Below are positions 52,152 to 61,845 of a stretch of 64,000 nucleotides of DNA, piece after piece. Made by a program: the position numbers and the translations under genes. The notes beneath the pieces were generated by a model. The model worked only from the letters and a program-made list of their open reading frames with translations. It was not told the origin of the DNA and searched no databases. This DNA is from Stutzerimonas urumqiensis (GTDB lineage: Bacteria; Pseudomonadota; Gammaproteobacteria; Pseudomonadales; Pseudomonadaceae): NCBI RefSeq assembly GCF_003640395.1, contig NZ_RBZQ01000005.1, positions 1-64,000 on the forward strand. Reading direction: 5' to 3'. Within the stretch, counting starts at the first letter, position 1. Every line of letters begins with the position of its first letter.

Positions 52152-53501
52152 TTAGAGTCGGCCTAGATCGTTGACTAGCGCGAGCAGCATGACGCCCACC
52201 ACAAGGCTGATTCCGATCTGCATCCCCCATCCCTGCACCCGCTCGGATAATGGACGCCCACGGACCCACTCGATCATGTAGAAGAGCAGGTGACCGCCGT
52301 CGAGTACCGGTATCGGTAAGAGATTGAGCACCCCCAGGCTAATGCTCAGATAGGCAAGGAAATTGAGGAAGTCTCCTAGGCCGGACTGGGCAGAAGCGCC
52401 GGCCACTTTAGCAATCGTTATGGGGCCACTCAAGTTTTTTACGGAGAGCTCGCCAAGGAGCATTTTCTTCAACGAATCCAGGGTGAGGAGGCTCATTTCC
52501 CAGGTTCGCTCGAAACTTCGCGCGACCGCGCTCAAGGGGTCGTAGCTGATCGTGCGCGTCATGCCGTCAGGCCACTGGACGCCCTTCACGCCAGCACCGA
52601 GAAAGCCAAACTGCTCGCCTTGCTGCTCTCGCGAACCGAGCGTCACCTCAATCTCTCGAGTCTTGCCGTCCCGCTCGAATTGCAACGCCACCAATTTGCC
52701 TGGGCGCGCCCGTACCGCCTCGACCAGATCGCTCCACTGGGTGATCGGCACGTCATCGACCCGCAGCAGCTTGTCGCCGACCGTTATTCCCGCCTGTTCA
52801 GCCGGCCCACGGGGCTCGAGCTCAGCAACAACAGCAGGCACTTCGGGGCGCCATGGCCTGATGCCGAGCGCGGCGATCGGATCCGGTTCTTCGACGGACT
52901 GAAGCCATTGCCGGAGCGGAACGGACACCGATCGAGAAGCACCGCCCTCTTCCTGGAGTTCCAGCGTGAGCGTGCCCGTCTCGCCAAGCCGTCGGACCAA
53001 CTGTAGATTGACCGCCGACCAACCGGCGGTAGGCTCGCCATCGATGGAAATGATTTCCTGACCCGGTTCGATACCCGCCTGGGCGGCCAGACTATCCGGT
53101 TGCACAGCGCCCACGACAGGTCGTATCTGCTCGCTGCCCAGCATGGCGATCAGCCAGAAGAACAACAGAGCCAGCAGAAAGTTGGCCGCGGGGCCGGCGG
53201 ATACGATGGCGAAGCGTTGCCTGACGGTCTTGCGGTTGAAGGCCTGCTGAAGGAGTTCCGGCGCCACCGGTGCTTCACGCTCGTCGAGCATCTTTACGTA
53301 GCCACCCAGCGGAATGGCTGCGATGACGAACTCGGTGCCCTGCCGATCGTGCCAACGAACCAGCGGCTTACCGAAGCCGACGGAAAAGCGCAGGACTTTC
53401 ACCCCGCAGTGTCGGGCCACCCAGAAGTGCCCGTATTCGTGGAAGGTGACCAGCACACCGAGCGCAATGAGCGTCCCGATGATCATGTACAGCGCACTCA
53501 T
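52152..53501 (-). CDS. rseP: RIP metalloprotease RseP (MucP-type)
   Basis: A 449-residue intramembrane site-2 protease that cleaves anti-sigma factors in the envelope stress pathway (MucA in pseudomonads). The zinc motif HEYGHFWVARHCGVKV is in the first membrane helix, with the third ligand in PIPVLDGGHLLFYMIEW. Two PDZ domains lie between (AQAGIEPGQEIISIDGEPTA; EQAGITVGDKLLRVDDVPI). Four membrane segments are expected. It is next to bamA and dxr, the conserved order. Confidence 0.97.
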   Translation of the reverse strand: MSALYMIIGTLIALGVLVTFHEYGHFWVARHCGVKVLRFSVGFGKPLVRWHDRQGTEFVIAAIPLGGYVKMLDEREAPVAPELLQQAFNRKTVRQRFAIVSAGPAANFLLALLFFWLIAMLGSEQIRPVVGAVQPDSLAAQAGIEPGQEIISIDGEPTAGWSAVNLQLVRRLGETGTLTLELQEEGGASRSVSVPLRQWLQSVEEPDPIAALGIRPWRPEVPAVVAELEPRGPAEQAGITVGDKLLRVDDVPITQWSDLVEAVRARPGKLVALQFERDGKTREIEVTLGSREQQGEQFGFLGAGVKGVQWPDGMTRTISYDPLSAVARSFERTWEMSLLTLDSLKKMLLGELSVKNLSGPITIAKVAGASAQSGLGDFLNFLAYLSISLGVLNLLPIPVLDGGHLLFYMIEWVRGRPLSERVQGWGMQIGISLVVGVMLLALVNDLGRL

Positions 53502-53513
53502 CTCAACCTCCCA

Positions 53514-54704
53514 CTAATTGGCTCGCTTGGCCAACCAGCCGTCCGCCAGCGCTCTCGCGTGCCTGTCGGCCATCATGACATCCTCGAGCGACGCGATCGT
53601 TCGAGCCTCGCTTGCAGCGAGCACGTCCTCGATCAGCGCGGCGATCGCGGTGAAGCCTATGCGCCGCGCCAGGAACGCATCTACCGCCACTTCATTCGCC
53701 GCATTCAGCGTGGCCGGCGCCGTCCCTCCTGTCCTAGCCACTTCACGCGCCAGGCGCAGGCACGGAAAACGGGTCTCGTCGGGGGCTTCGAATTCAAGCG
53801 ATCCGATGCTGAGCAGATCCAGCGGCTGGACGCCCGACTCCAGGCGCGCCGGCCATGCGAGCGCATGCGCGATGGGGGTACGCATATCGGGATTGCCCAA
53901 CTGCGCCAGGACCGACCCATCGTCATAATCGACCATCGAGTGAATCACGCTTTGCGGATGGACGACGATCTCGACCTGCTCCGGTCGGGCACCGAACAGC
54001 CAGCAGGCTTCGATCATTTCGAGCCCTTTGTTCATCATGGTCGCTGAGTCGACCGAAATCTTGCGACCCATCGACCAGTTGGGGTGTGCGCATGCTTGTT
54101 CCGGCGTGACATCAGTGAGCTGGGCAGCCGGCGTCTGCCGGAACGGCCCGCCGGAGGCGGTGAGCAAGATGCGCCGTACGCCTACCGAACCAAGCCCGCT
54201 GGCGAAGTTGGTCGGCAGGCATTGGAAGATCGCATTGTGTTCGCTGTCGATGGGCAACAGCACCGCTCCACTGTCGCGGTGAGCCTGCATGAACAGCGCG
54301 CCGGACATGACCAGCGCCTCCTTGTTGGCGAGCAATACGCGCTTGCCAGCCTTGACGGCCGCCAGCGTGGCCGGCAGCCCGGCGGCGCCGACGATCGCCG
54401 CCATGACCGCATCGGTATCCGGGTGAGCGGCAACTTCCAGCAGCCCACCAACCCCAACCAGCACGCGCGTCGGCATTCCGGCCGCATCCAGCTGCTGCTG
54501 CAGCGAACGAGCCGCCTGCTCGTCGGTAATCACAGCGTAGGCAGGGCGATGCCGCAGACAGAGAACACGGAGCTCATCGACGCGTGAATGCGCCGTCAGA
54601 GCGAAGACCTCGTATCGATCCGGATGCCTGGCAATGACGTCCAGCGTGCTCAGGCCTATCGAACCGGTGGCGCCCAGCACGGTAATACGCAGACGTCCGC
54701 CCAT
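53514..54704 (-). CDS. dxr: 1-deoxy-D-xylulose 5-phosphate reductoisomerase
   Basis: A 396-residue NADPH enzyme of the MEP pathway. NADPH loop: [20 protein letters not shown]; then [18 protein letters not shown]; active site [20 protein letters not shown]. Start ATG 54704 overlaps the cdsA stop by one base (TGATG); GTG or ATG codons up to 54728 are alternatives. It is the third MEP gene in the window with ispD and ispF. Confidence 0.97.
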   Translation of the reverse strand: MGGRLRITVLGATGSIGLSTLDVIARHPDRYEVFALTAHSRVDELRVLCLRHRPAYAVITDEQAARSLQQQLDAAGMPTRVLVGVGGLLEVAAHPDTDAVMAAIVGAAGLPATLAAVKAGKRVLLANKEALVMSGALFMQAHRDSGAVLLPIDSEHNAIFQCLPTNFASGLGSVGVRRILLTASGGPFRQTPAAQLTDVTPEQACAHPNWSMGRKISVDSATMMNKGLEMIEACWLFGARPEQVEIVVHPQSVIHSMVDYDDGSVLAQLGNPDMRTPIAHALAWPARLESGVQPLDLLSIGSLEFEAPDETRFPCLRLAREVARTGGTAPATLNAANEVAVDAFLARRIGFTAIAALIEDVLAASEARTIASLEDVMMADRHARALADGWLAKRAN

Positions 54705-55516
54705 CAGCTGCCCCATCCGCTCAGCCACAGCAGCGCCGCGAACACCGGCACCGCAGCCGTCAGGCTATCGATTCGATCCAGGACGCCGCCATGCCCTGGC
54801 AGCAGCTGGCTGCTGTCTTTCACCCCGGCCTTGCGCTTGAACATGCTTTCGGTGAGATCGCCGACCACGGACAGCAATACCACGATCGCCGCGCCCGCAA
54901 GGCTGGCGGCCAACTGCGGCAGCGAAAGACCGATATTGACCCCGACGATGACCGTGACGATCAGACTGCAGACCAGCCCGCCCAAGAGGCCTTCCCAACT
55001 TTTTCCCGGGCTGACCATGGGTGCCAGCTTGCGCCGCCCGAGGGCTCGTCCGAAGAAATATGCGCCAATGTCGGCGACCCAGACCAGCGCCATCACCGCA
55101 ACGATCAGCCAGTTTCCATTGGGCCGCTGCTTCAATGCGAGCAACGCCAACCAGGCCGGCACCAGGATCAGCAGACCGATGGCCAGACTGCCAGAGCGAC
55201 CGCCCCAGAAACGACTGCTTGCCGGATAGGTCATTACCAAAGCCGTAGCGAGCACCCACCATAGCGCTCCCAGCAGCACCAGCGGCATCGACCAGCCCGG
55301 CTGGGTGTAAAGGATGCCCAGCAGGATGGCGACCGCCACTGCAAAGCCGCATCGCGCGGCCTGGCCGACGAAACCTGCCAACCGCGCCCATTCCCAGGCC
55401 CCCAGCGCGATGATCGCCCCAAAGAACAGTGCGAATGCGAGTCCCTCGAGCCAGAAAAAACCGACCAGAGCGACCGGCAACATGACCAGCGCCGTGATGA
55501 CCCGCAGCTTTAACAT
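54704..55516 (-). CDS. cdsA: Phosphatidate cytidylyltransferase
   Basis: A 270-residue polytopic inner-membrane enzyme making CDP-diacylglycerol. The CDS signature is near the C-terminus: [20 protein letters not shown]. Other conserved segments are [20 protein letters not shown] and [15 protein letters not shown]. About eight membrane segments. It overlaps uppS by seven bases and dxr by one. Confidence 0.97.
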   Translation of the reverse strand: MLKLRVITALVMLPVALVGFFWLEGLAFALFFGAIIALGAWEWARLAGFVGQAARCGFAVAVAILLGILYTQPGWSMPLVLLGALWWVLATALVMTYPASSRFWGGRSGSLAIGLLILVPAWLALLALKQRPNGNWLIVAVMALVWVADIGAYFFGRALGRRKLAPMVSPGKSWEGLLGGLVCSLIVTVIVGVNIGLSLPQLAASLAGAAIVVLLSVVGDLTESMFKRKAGVKDSSQLLPGHGGVLDRIDSLTAAVPVFAALLWLSGWGS

Positions 55517-56271
55517 TCCGCCTGAGCCTCTCTCACCACCTGCTCGCTCGTCTTGCCGAAACGGCGCTGTCGGTTGCCAAAATCGGCAAGCGCCAGCTTC
55601 ATCGCCTCATGTTTGAAGTCGGGCCAGAACAGGTCGGAAAAATACAGTTCCGCATACGCCAGCTGCCAGAGCAGGAAATTGCTGATGCGTCGCTCCCCTC
55701 CGGTACGAATGCACAGGTCGGGCATTGGCGTACCGTCGGTAGCAAGATGCCGCTCGAACAGGGCAGGCGTGATCTCGTCGGGGTTCAGCCGCCCCGCGGA
55801 TGCCGCTTCGGCGAGCTGTCGTGCGGCCTGGGCGATATCCCATTGCCCTCCGTAATTGGCCGCAACCTGCAGGACGAAGCCGGAGCATTCCGCAGTGATC
55901 GTTTCGGCCTGGAGCATGGCGGCCTGGAGCTCCGGGTGAAACCGCGAACGGTCGCCAATGATGCGCAGCCGGATGTCGTTTTCCTTGAGTTTGCGGGCTT
56001 CTCGCTTCAGCGCCGAAAGGAAGAGATCCATCAAGGCACCGACTTCGTCAGCCGGGCGCTGCCAGTTCTCACTGGAAAATGCGAACAGCGTTAGCACCTC
56101 GACACCGGCTTCGGCGCAAACCTCGATCACTGCCCTTACTGCGTCGACGCCGGCCTTGTGTCCTGCAACCCCTGGCAGCAAACGCCGTTTGGCCCAGCGG
56201 TTATTGCCATCCATGATGATGGCGACATGACGGGGAATGCTTCGCCCGGCAATCTGCCTGACCTTATCCAT
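55510..56271 (-). CDS. uppS: Undecaprenyl diphosphate synthase
   Basis: A 253-residue cis-prenyltransferase that makes the C55 carrier for peptidoglycan and O-antigen. The diphosphate-binding start is HVAIIMDGNNRWAKRR; further blocks are AFSSENWQRPADEV and CIRTGGERRISNFLLWQLAY. The start MDKVRQIAGRS at 56271 is preceded by AGAGAG; the longer frame to 56394 is unlikely. It is followed by cdsA in an overlapping arrangement. Confidence 0.97.
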   Translation of the reverse strand: MDKVRQIAGRSIPRHVAIIMDGNNRWAKRRLLPGVAGHKAGVDAVRAVIEVCAEAGVEVLTLFAFSSENWQRPADEVGALMDLFLSALKREARKLKENDIRLRIIGDRSRFHPELQAAMLQAETITAECSGFVLQVAANYGGQWDIAQAARQLAEAASAGRLNPDEITPALFERHLATDGTPMPDLCIRTGGERRISNFLLWQLAYAELYFSDLFWPDFKHEAMKLALADFGNRQRRFGKTSEQVVREAQAEC

Positions 56272-56413
56272 GTACTCTCTACTTGCGCACTCGGGCGCTA
56301 ACGATGGGCGGACCGCATGATCGGATCCTGCAATCGGAGTGAGCCGCTCGGCTCCCCCGCACGATTGCTCGGGACAGCAATCGATGGCAGGCATCGATGC
56401 TGACCAAGCCCGC

Positions 56414-56433
56414 GGCCCCGCTTCAGCGGGGCC
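56414..56433 (-). terminator. GC hairpin between frr and uppS
   Basis: GGCCCCGC (56414-56421) pairs with GCGGGGCC (56426-56433) around TTCA. It lies 9 bases past the frr stop. No T-run follows on the minus strand, so it may be an attenuator or mRNA-stabilising stem rather than a full terminator. Confidence 0.5.
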
Positions 56434-56442
56434 AAGTCGGCA

Positions 56443-57000
56443 TCATACTGCCATCAGATCGGACTCTTTGTTCTCGAGCGCTTTGTCGATCTCCGCAATG
56501 AACTTGTCGGTGATCTTCTGAACGTCGTCCTGGCCCCGACGTTCCTCGTCCTCGCTGATTTCCTTTTCCTTCACCAGATCCTTCAGCTGCGCGATGGCAT
56601 CGCGACGGATGTTGCGCACGGCAACACGCGCATTCTCGGCCTCGGCGCGCGCCTGACGGGTGTAGCCCTTGCGCGTTTCCTCGGTCAAGGCCGGCATGGG
56701 CACGCGGATCGTCGTGCCGGCGGTAGCCGGGTTCAAGCCAAGATCGGACGTCATGATCGCTTTTTCGACCGCCTGGATCATGCTCTTGTCGAAGACGGTC
56801 AGCGCCAAGGTACGCGAATCCTCGGCGACCACGTTGGCAATCTGACGCAGCGGCGTATCGCTGCCGTAGTAAGACACCATGACGCCATCAAGAATGCTGG
56901 GATGGGCGCGGCCGGTGCGAATCTTGGCGAACGCATGCTCCAGCGACTCCAGCGTCTTCTTCATGCGATCCTGCGCTTCCTGCTTGATCTCGTTGATCAT
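56443..57000 (-). CDS. frr: Ribosome recycling factor
   Basis: A 185-residue protein that splits post-termination ribosomes with EF-G. It starts [20 protein letters not shown] at 57000 and contains [20 protein letters not shown] and [20 protein letters not shown]. The tRNA-like two-domain length is normal. It overlaps pyrH by four bases (ATGA at 56997-57000). Confidence 0.98.
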   Translation of the reverse strand: MINEIKQEAQDRMKKTLESLEHAFAKIRTGRAHPSILDGVMVSYYGSDTPLRQIANVVAEDSRTLALTVFDKSMIQAVEKAIMTSDLGLNPATAGTTIRVPMPALTEETRKGYTRQARAEAENARVAVRNIRRDAIAQLKDLVKEKEISEDEERRGQDDVQKITDKFIAEIDKALENKESDLMAV

Positions 57001-57740
57001 TCGTTGGATTCCTCGATCAGAGTGCCTTCTGCGCCACCGAGGACGATGTTCAGCAGCGCGCCGGACTTGTTCATGTTGAACACACGCAACGGCATATTGT
57101 GGTCGCGGCAGAGGCAGATGGCCGTCAGGTCCATCACCCCGAGCTTGCGATCCAGCACGTTGTCGTAGGTGAGCCGATCGAAGCGCTCCGCGTTCGGATC
57201 CTTGAATGGATCGGCGGTGTAGACGCCATCGACCTTGGTTGCCTTGAGCACGACGTCCGCCTGTATTTCGATCGCGCGCAGGCACGCGGCGGAGTCGGTC
57301 GTAAAGAAGGGATTACCGGTACCGGCCGAGAAAATCACCACCTCGCCCGAATTGAGATGCCTCATGGCCTTGCGCCGATCGTAGTGATCGGTCACGCCGA
57401 CCATCGAAATAGCCGACATTACCAATGCGGGAATATTGGATCGCTCGAGCGCGTCACGCATGGCCAGGGCATTCATGACCGTAGCCAGCATGCCCATGTG
57501 ATCGCCGGTTACTCGGTCCATGCCCGCCGCAGACAACGCCGCGCCACGGAACAGGTTGCCGCCACCGATGACCAGGCCAACCTGGACGCCGATGCCTACC
57601 AACTGGCCGACTTCGAGAGCCATTCGGTCCAGAACCTTCGGATCGATACCGAAGTCCTCGGAGCCCATCAGCGCCTCGCCACTGAGCTTCAAAAGAATTC
57701 TTTTATAGCGAGGTTTGCGTCCACTGACCTGCTGGGCCAT
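56997..57740 (-). CDS. pyrH: UMP kinase
   Basis: A 247-residue amino-acid-kinase-fold enzyme phosphorylating UMP. It shows [40 protein letters not shown] and [20 protein letters not shown]. It is part of the rpsB-tsf-pyrH-frr cluster, with 154 bases and a hairpin separating it from tsf. Confidence 0.98.
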   Translation of the reverse strand: MAQQVSGRKPRYKRILLKLSGEALMGSEDFGIDPKVLDRMALEVGQLVGIGVQVGLVIGGGNLFRGAALSAAGMDRVTGDHMGMLATVMNALAMRDALERSNIPALVMSAISMVGVTDHYDRRKAMRHLNSGEVVIFSAGTGNPFFTTDSAACLRAIEIQADVVLKATKVDGVYTADPFKDPNAERFDRLTYDNVLDRKLGVMDLTAICLCRDHNMPLRVFNMNKSGALLNIVLGGAEGTLIEESNE

Positions 57741-57844
57741 CTAGCTCTATCTCCTGCCGACACTGAGTAAAAATATGCGCTTCGACCGCCAACATACCGG
57801 TTGGTGCCGGGACACGATAAAAAACCGGTCCCCATTTGCATAAA

Positions 57845-57877
57845 GAGGCCGCACGCGCAGGCGAGCGACCTCTCTCA
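57845..57877 (-). terminator. Hairpin between tsf and pyrH
   Basis: Arms near 57845-57853 and 57869-57877 (plus strand AGAGGCCGC and GCGACCTCT, with one mismatch) form a stem on the minus strand followed by TTTAT. It lies about 20 bases past the tsf stop, so partial termination before pyrH is likely. Confidence 0.6.
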
Positions 57878-57894
57878 ACGCTACTGCACCGAAC

Positions 57895-58764
57895 TCACTG
57901 CTTGGTAGCAGCAACCTGGGCGGCAACTTCCGCAGCGAAATCGACTTCAGCCTTCTCGATGCCCTCGCCCACTTCGTAACGAACGAAGGAAACCACTTCT
58001 GCGCCAGCTTTCTTGGCCAGAGCGCCAACGGTTACTTCAGGGTCCTTGACGAAGGGTTGCTCGACAAGGCTGGCTTCGGCCAGGAACTTGTTGATACGGC
58101 CCTTGACCATGTTTTCAACGATATTCTCAGGCTTGCCTGCAATCTTCTCGGCGTTCAGCGCGAGGAAGATTTCCTTTTCCTTGGCAACCGCTTCTTCGGA
58201 GACCTGGGACGGCTCGACGAACTGAGGGTTGCTCGCCGCTACGTGCATGGCGATATCTTTCGCCAGTTCCGGGCTACCGCCTTTGAGCGTGACCAGCACG
58301 CCAATACGATGACCATGCAGGTAGGCACCGACAACATCGCCTTCGACGCGGGTCAGGCGGCGGATATTGACGTTCTCACCGGTCTTGGAAACCAGAGCCA
58401 GACGGGCATCTTCCTGCTGCTCGACCAGAGGGGCGGCATCGGTCAGCTTCTGCTCGAACGCCTTGTTCAGACAGTCTGCAACAAAGCCCTTGAAGTCATC
58501 CTGCAACGCGAGGAAATCGGTCTGCGAGTTGACTTCGATGATGACGGCGGTCTTGTTGTCATCCGCAACCTTGACGGCAATCGCACCTTCGGCAGCGATG
58601 TTGCCGGCTTTCTTCGCCGCCTTGATCGCACCGGCAGCGCGCATGTCGTCGATCGCCTTTTCGATGTCACCACCAGCAGCGGTGAGTGCCTTCTTGCAAT
58701 CCATCATGCCCAGGCCCGTGCGCTCGCGCAGTTCTTTAACCAGGGCTGCAGTAATTTCTGCCAT
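57895..58764 (-). CDS. tsf: Elongation factor Ts
   Basis: A 289-residue nucleotide exchange factor for EF-Tu. The N-terminal module MAEITAALVKELRERTGLGM is followed by MDCKKALTAAGGDIEKAID. The core contains the conserved SQTDFLALQDDFKGF. The start at 58764 is chosen by homology; the frame opens upstream to 58809. It is downstream of rpsB, separated by 126 bases with an internal hairpin. Confidence 0.98.
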   Translation of the reverse strand: MAEITAALVKELRERTGLGMMDCKKALTAAGGDIEKAIDDMRAAGAIKAAKKAGNIAAEGAIAVKVADDNKTAVIIEVNSQTDFLALQDDFKGFVADCLNKAFEQKLTDAAPLVEQQEDARLALVSKTGENVNIRRLTRVEGDVVGAYLHGHRIGVLVTLKGGSPELAKDIAMHVAASNPQFVEPSQVSEEAVAKEKEIFLALNAEKIAGKPENIVENMVKGRINKFLAEASLVEQPFVKDPEVTVGALAKKAGAEVVSFVRYEVGEGIEKAEVDFAAEVAAQVAATKQ

Positions 58765-58834
58765 ATCGCAATCCTCTCGATCTTCGGTTTTATTAACCTG
58801 CCCGTTCAAAGGGCAATCAAAACGTGAAGTGGCA

Positions 58835-58856
58835 AAAAGGGGGCCTAGCCCCCTTT
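58835..58856 (-). terminator. Attenuator-like terminator between rpsB and tsf
   Basis: AAAGGGGGC and GCCCCCTTT arms around CTA form a strong stem, followed by TTTTT on the minus strand. It lies about 35 bases past the rpsB stop. Such an element can lower tsf expression relative to rpsB. Confidence 0.7.
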
Positions 58857-58890
58857 CTGTCCAACGGGTGACGCTGCAAGAGGCCGGCTA

Positions 58891-59628
58891 TCAGCCTTCA
58901 GCGGCCTCGGAGGCGGTTTCTTCGATGAACTCGTCGCCGCTGCCACCGTTCTGACGCCCGCGCTGGATGGCATCGGCCATGGCGCCCAGGTACAGTTGCA
59001 CGGCGCGGATTGCGTCATCATTACCAGGGATGATGTAGTCAACACCTTCAGGGCTGCTGTTGGTATCTACGATACCGATCACAGGGATCCCCAGCTTGTT
59101 CGCTTCGCTGATGGCGATGCGCTCGTGATCGACGTCGATGACGAACATGGCATCAGGCAGGCCGCCCATTTCCTTGATACCACCCAGGCTACGCTCGAGC
59201 TTTTCGAGATCGCGGCTACGCATCAGGGCTTCTTTCTTGGTCAGCTTGTCGAAAGTGCCATCCTGGGCCTGAGTCTCGAGCTCGCGCAGACGCTTGATGG
59301 ACGCACGAATCGTCTTGTAGTTGGTGAGCATGCCGCCCAGCCAGCGATGATCGACGTAAGGAGAGCCGCAACGGGAAGCCTCTTCACGGACCAGCTTGCC
59401 AGCCGAACGCTTGGTGCCCACGAACAGAATCTTGTTCTTGCCGGCAGCCAGCTTCTCAACGAAGGCGAGGGCCTCGTTGAACATCGGCAGGGTCTTTTCC
59501 AGGTTGATGATATGAATCTTGTTGCGCGCGCCGAAAATGTACTTGTCCATTTTCGGGTTCCAGTAACGGGTCTGGTGGCCGAAGTGCACACCGGCCTTCA
59601 GCATATCGCGCATGGTGACTTGAGACAT
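58891..59628 (-). CDS. rpsB: 30S ribosomal protein S2
   Basis: A 245-residue ribosomal protein. It starts [20 protein letters not shown] and contains [39 protein letters not shown] and [20 protein letters not shown]. The acidic tail ([13 protein letters not shown]) is typical of gammaproteobacterial S2. AGGAAG precedes the start. A structured leader lies upstream, as expected for S2 autoregulation. Confidence 0.98.
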   Translation of the reverse strand: MSQVTMRDMLKAGVHFGHQTRYWNPKMDKYIFGARNKIHIINLEKTLPMFNEALAFVEKLAAGKNKILFVGTKRSAGKLVREEASRCGSPYVDHRWLGGMLTNYKTIRASIKRLRELETQAQDGTFDKLTKKEALMRSRDLEKLERSLGGIKEMGGLPDAMFVIDVDHERIAISEANKLGIPVIGIVDTNSSPEGVDYIIPGNDDAIRAVQLYLGAMADAIQRGRQNGGSGDEFIEETASEAAEG

Positions 59629-59661
59629 TGGGACTTCCTCGAAAGAATCGGGTTAGGCCTC

Positions 59662-59716
59662 CACGCATCCCGATACCCAACCCTTTCGGGCACCCAGGGC
59701 ACCGTGCCGATGCGTG
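59662..59716 (-). promoter_or_regulatory. Structured rpsB leader, S2 autoregulation candidate
   Basis: In the minus-strand leader, CACGCATC and GATGCGTG (plus-strand 59709-59716 and 59662-59669) pair as an eight-base closing stem. Inside it are a small hairpin GGCACGGTGCC and a CCC/GGG stem around GAAA. It ends about 33 bases before the S2 start. S2-mediated repression of rpsB-tsf through a conserved leader is known in gammaproteobacteria; applying it here is an inference from structure and position. Confidence 0.55.
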
Positions 59717-59806
59717 TGCGGAGTTAAGCTTTCACAGACAGCATCCGCAAAAGCGGCGCGTTTTATATCACAGAACGCAAGCCTAAGGAAGGCCGCAGCC
59801 TGTGTA

Positions 59807-60826
59807 TCACAGAACGCTCGGCTCGATTTCCAGCACGACGCCAAAGCGCTCCGCGACACTCGCCTGAATACGACGCGCCAGCAGCAATATGTCTTCGCCA
59901 TGCGCCGCGCCATGATTGACCAGCACCAGGGCCTGCAGCGCGTGCACGCCAGCGTCACCCTCTCGATGCGCTTTCCAGCCCGCCTGCTCTATCAGCCATC
60001 CGGCTGCCAGCTTCACCGAGCCATCGGCCTGCGGATAGATCACGATGCCCGGGTGAGCCGACTGCAGCGAAGCCGCTACCGCCGAATCGACGACGGGATT
60101 CTTGAAAAAGCTGCCCGCATTGCCCAGCACGGCTGGATCCGGCAGCTTTTCACGCCGAATCGCACAGACTGCTCGACTGACATCTTGCGCAGTCGGAGAG
60201 TCAATTCCGTCCTGCTTCAGCCATTGGCGTATCGCGCCATATTCCAGCCGCAACCCGGCATGTCGATGCAGGCGGAAGCGCACACGCAGCACGATCCAGC
60301 GCCCCGGCTCACGCTTGAAACGACTGTCACGGTAGCCGAACGCGCAGTCGCCGGCATCGAGCGATCTGATTCGGCCCTCATGCCGATCCCAGGCATCGAG
60401 CCCTTCGAACACATCCTTGAGTTCGACGCCATAAGCACCGATGTTCTGGATGGGCGATGCTCCCACGGTGCCGGGTATGAGACTGAGATTCTCGAGACCA
60501 ACCAACCCGCGAGCCAAGGTATCCAGAACGAAGGGATGCCACGGCTCCCCGGCCTCTGCCTCAATGACGACTTGCTCGCCATCATCGCTTACAACCCGGA
60601 CGCCGCGACCAACCATGTGCAGGACCAGCGCATCGACGTCCCGCGTCAGCAACAGGTTGCTGCCTCCTCCGAGAATCAAGGTATCGAGATTCCGCTCCGC
60701 AGCGAACTGCAGCCCTGCACGCAGATCCTCATCGCTCGTGATCGAGGCGAAGTAACGCGCCGAAGACGGCAGACCGAACGTGTTCAGCGTCTGCAGCGGC
60801 ACGTTCTTCTGGATGGGCAGGCTCAT
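59807..60826 (-). CDS. murB: UDP-N-acetylenolpyruvoylglucosamine reductase
   Basis: A 339-residue FAD enzyme of peptidoglycan precursor synthesis (type I MurB). FAD-binding LILGGGSNLLLTRDV; LIPGTVGASPIQNIGAYGVE; the proton-donor Ser in LGNAGSFFKNPVV. ATG 60826 (MSLPIQKNVPLQTLNTFG) matches homologues; an in-frame GTG at 60865 is an alternative. It is 45 bases after kdsB, without the low-molecular-weight phosphatase gene usually found between them in pseudomonads. Confidence 0.96.
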   Translation of the reverse strand: MSLPIQKNVPLQTLNTFGLPSSARYFASITSDEDLRAGLQFAAERNLDTLILGGGSNLLLTRDVDALVLHMVGRGVRVVSDDGEQVVIEAEAGEPWHPFVLDTLARGLVGLENLSLIPGTVGASPIQNIGAYGVELKDVFEGLDAWDRHEGRIRSLDAGDCAFGYRDSRFKREPGRWIVLRVRFRLHRHAGLRLEYGAIRQWLKQDGIDSPTAQDVSRAVCAIRREKLPDPAVLGNAGSFFKNPVVDSAVAASLQSAHPGIVIYPQADGSVKLAAGWLIEQAGWKAHREGDAGVHALQALVLVNHGAAHGEDILLLARRIQASVAERFGVVLEIEPSVL

Positions 60827-60871
60827 TGCCGATCGACCACCGCGCATGCGCCAGCTAAGCGACACATCGAG

Positions 60872-61636
60872 TCAATGTCCCAGCAACCGGCGCACGCGCT
60901 CGAGATCGTCCGGCGTATCGATCCCGGCCGGCAAAGGACTCACCGCATCGGCAACGTGAATGCGCTCGCCATGCCAGAGTGCACGCAATTGCTCCAACCG
61001 CTCGGTTTCTTCCAGCCAACAGGATCCCCAGGCGACAAACTGCCGTAGCAGTCTGGCCCGATAGGCATAGATTCCAATGTGACGCCGATAAGGAACCCCT
61101 TCAGGCAAACAGTCACGATCGGCCGCGAACTGATCGCGTGCCCAGGGCAACGGTGCACGAGAAAACGCCAGGGCTAGGCCAGCCTTATCGCTGAGCACCT
61201 TGACGACATTGGGATTGAACAAACTCTCGGCTTCACGCAACGGCTCGGCGAGGGTCGCGATGGCTGCCTGAGGATTGCTGGCGAGGTTCTGCGCCACCTG
61301 ATCGATGACCGCTGGCGGAATCATGGGCTCGTCGCCCTGGACATTCACGACGATGGTGTCGTCCGGCAGCGCGAGTTGGTCGGCAACTTCTGCCAATCGA
61401 TCCGTTCCCGACTCATGATCAGGGCGCGTGAGCAGCGCCTCGGCGCCGAAGGCCTCACAGGCCTGCACGATACGCGCATCATCGGTTGCGACCACTACCC
61501 GCGAGGCGGAGCTGCTTGTCGCCTGCCGCCAGACATGCTCGATCATCGGCTTGCCCGCGATGAGCTGCAGTGGCTTGCCCGGAAGTCGACTGGAGGCGAA
61601 GCGTGCCGGAATCACGACCAGGAATGGCACGCTCAT
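60872..61636 (-). CDS. kdsB: 3-deoxy-manno-octulosonate cytidylyltransferase
   Basis: A 254-residue enzyme activating Kdo as CMP-Kdo. Start: [20 protein letters not shown]; then [35 protein letters not shown] and [15 protein letters not shown]. It overlaps ycaR by four bases (ATGA at 61633-61636). It works downstream of kdsA in this window. Confidence 0.98.
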   Translation of the reverse strand: MSVPFLVVIPARFASSRLPGKPLQLIAGKPMIEHVWRQATSSSASRVVVATDDARIVQACEAFGAEALLTRPDHESGTDRLAEVADQLALPDDTIVVNVQGDEPMIPPAVIDQVAQNLASNPQAAIATLAEPLREAESLFNPNVVKVLSDKAGLALAFSRAPLPWARDQFAADRDCLPEGVPYRRHIGIYAYRARLLRQFVAWGSCWLEETERLEQLRALWHGERIHVADAVSPLPAGIDTPDDLERVRRLLGH

Positions 61637-61818
61637 TTATCGAGGCGCTCGTCTAGATCGAGCGTACGGGCCTCTCCTTCCAGCATCACCGGAATGCCGT
61701 CACGCACCGGAAAAGCCAGTCCATCCGCTCGGCAGATCAACTCCGACTTATCCTCGGCCAGCTTCAACGAGCCCTTGCACAGGGGGCATGCGAGTATGTC
61801 CAACAGCTTGGTGTCCAC
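61633..61818 (-). CDS. ycaR: Trm112/YcaR-family small zinc-ribbon protein
   Basis: A 61-residue protein: [20 protein letters not shown] gives a Cys pair, and [20 protein letters not shown] follows. It belongs to the Trm112-like family, which in bacteria has no settled role and typically sits between lpxK and kdsB, as here. Confidence 0.95.
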   Translation of the reverse strand: MDTKLLDILACPLCKGSLKLAEDKSELICRADGLAFPVRDGIPVMLEGEARTLDLDERLDK

Positions 61819-61845
61819 GGGTTCGTCCTTCGTTCAATGGCTTTG

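Noticed and set aside
53514..54728. Longer start for dxr at 54728
   Set aside because: The extra residues (MAERMGQL) are possible but the 54704 ATG forms TGATG with cdsA and matches the family N-terminus better.
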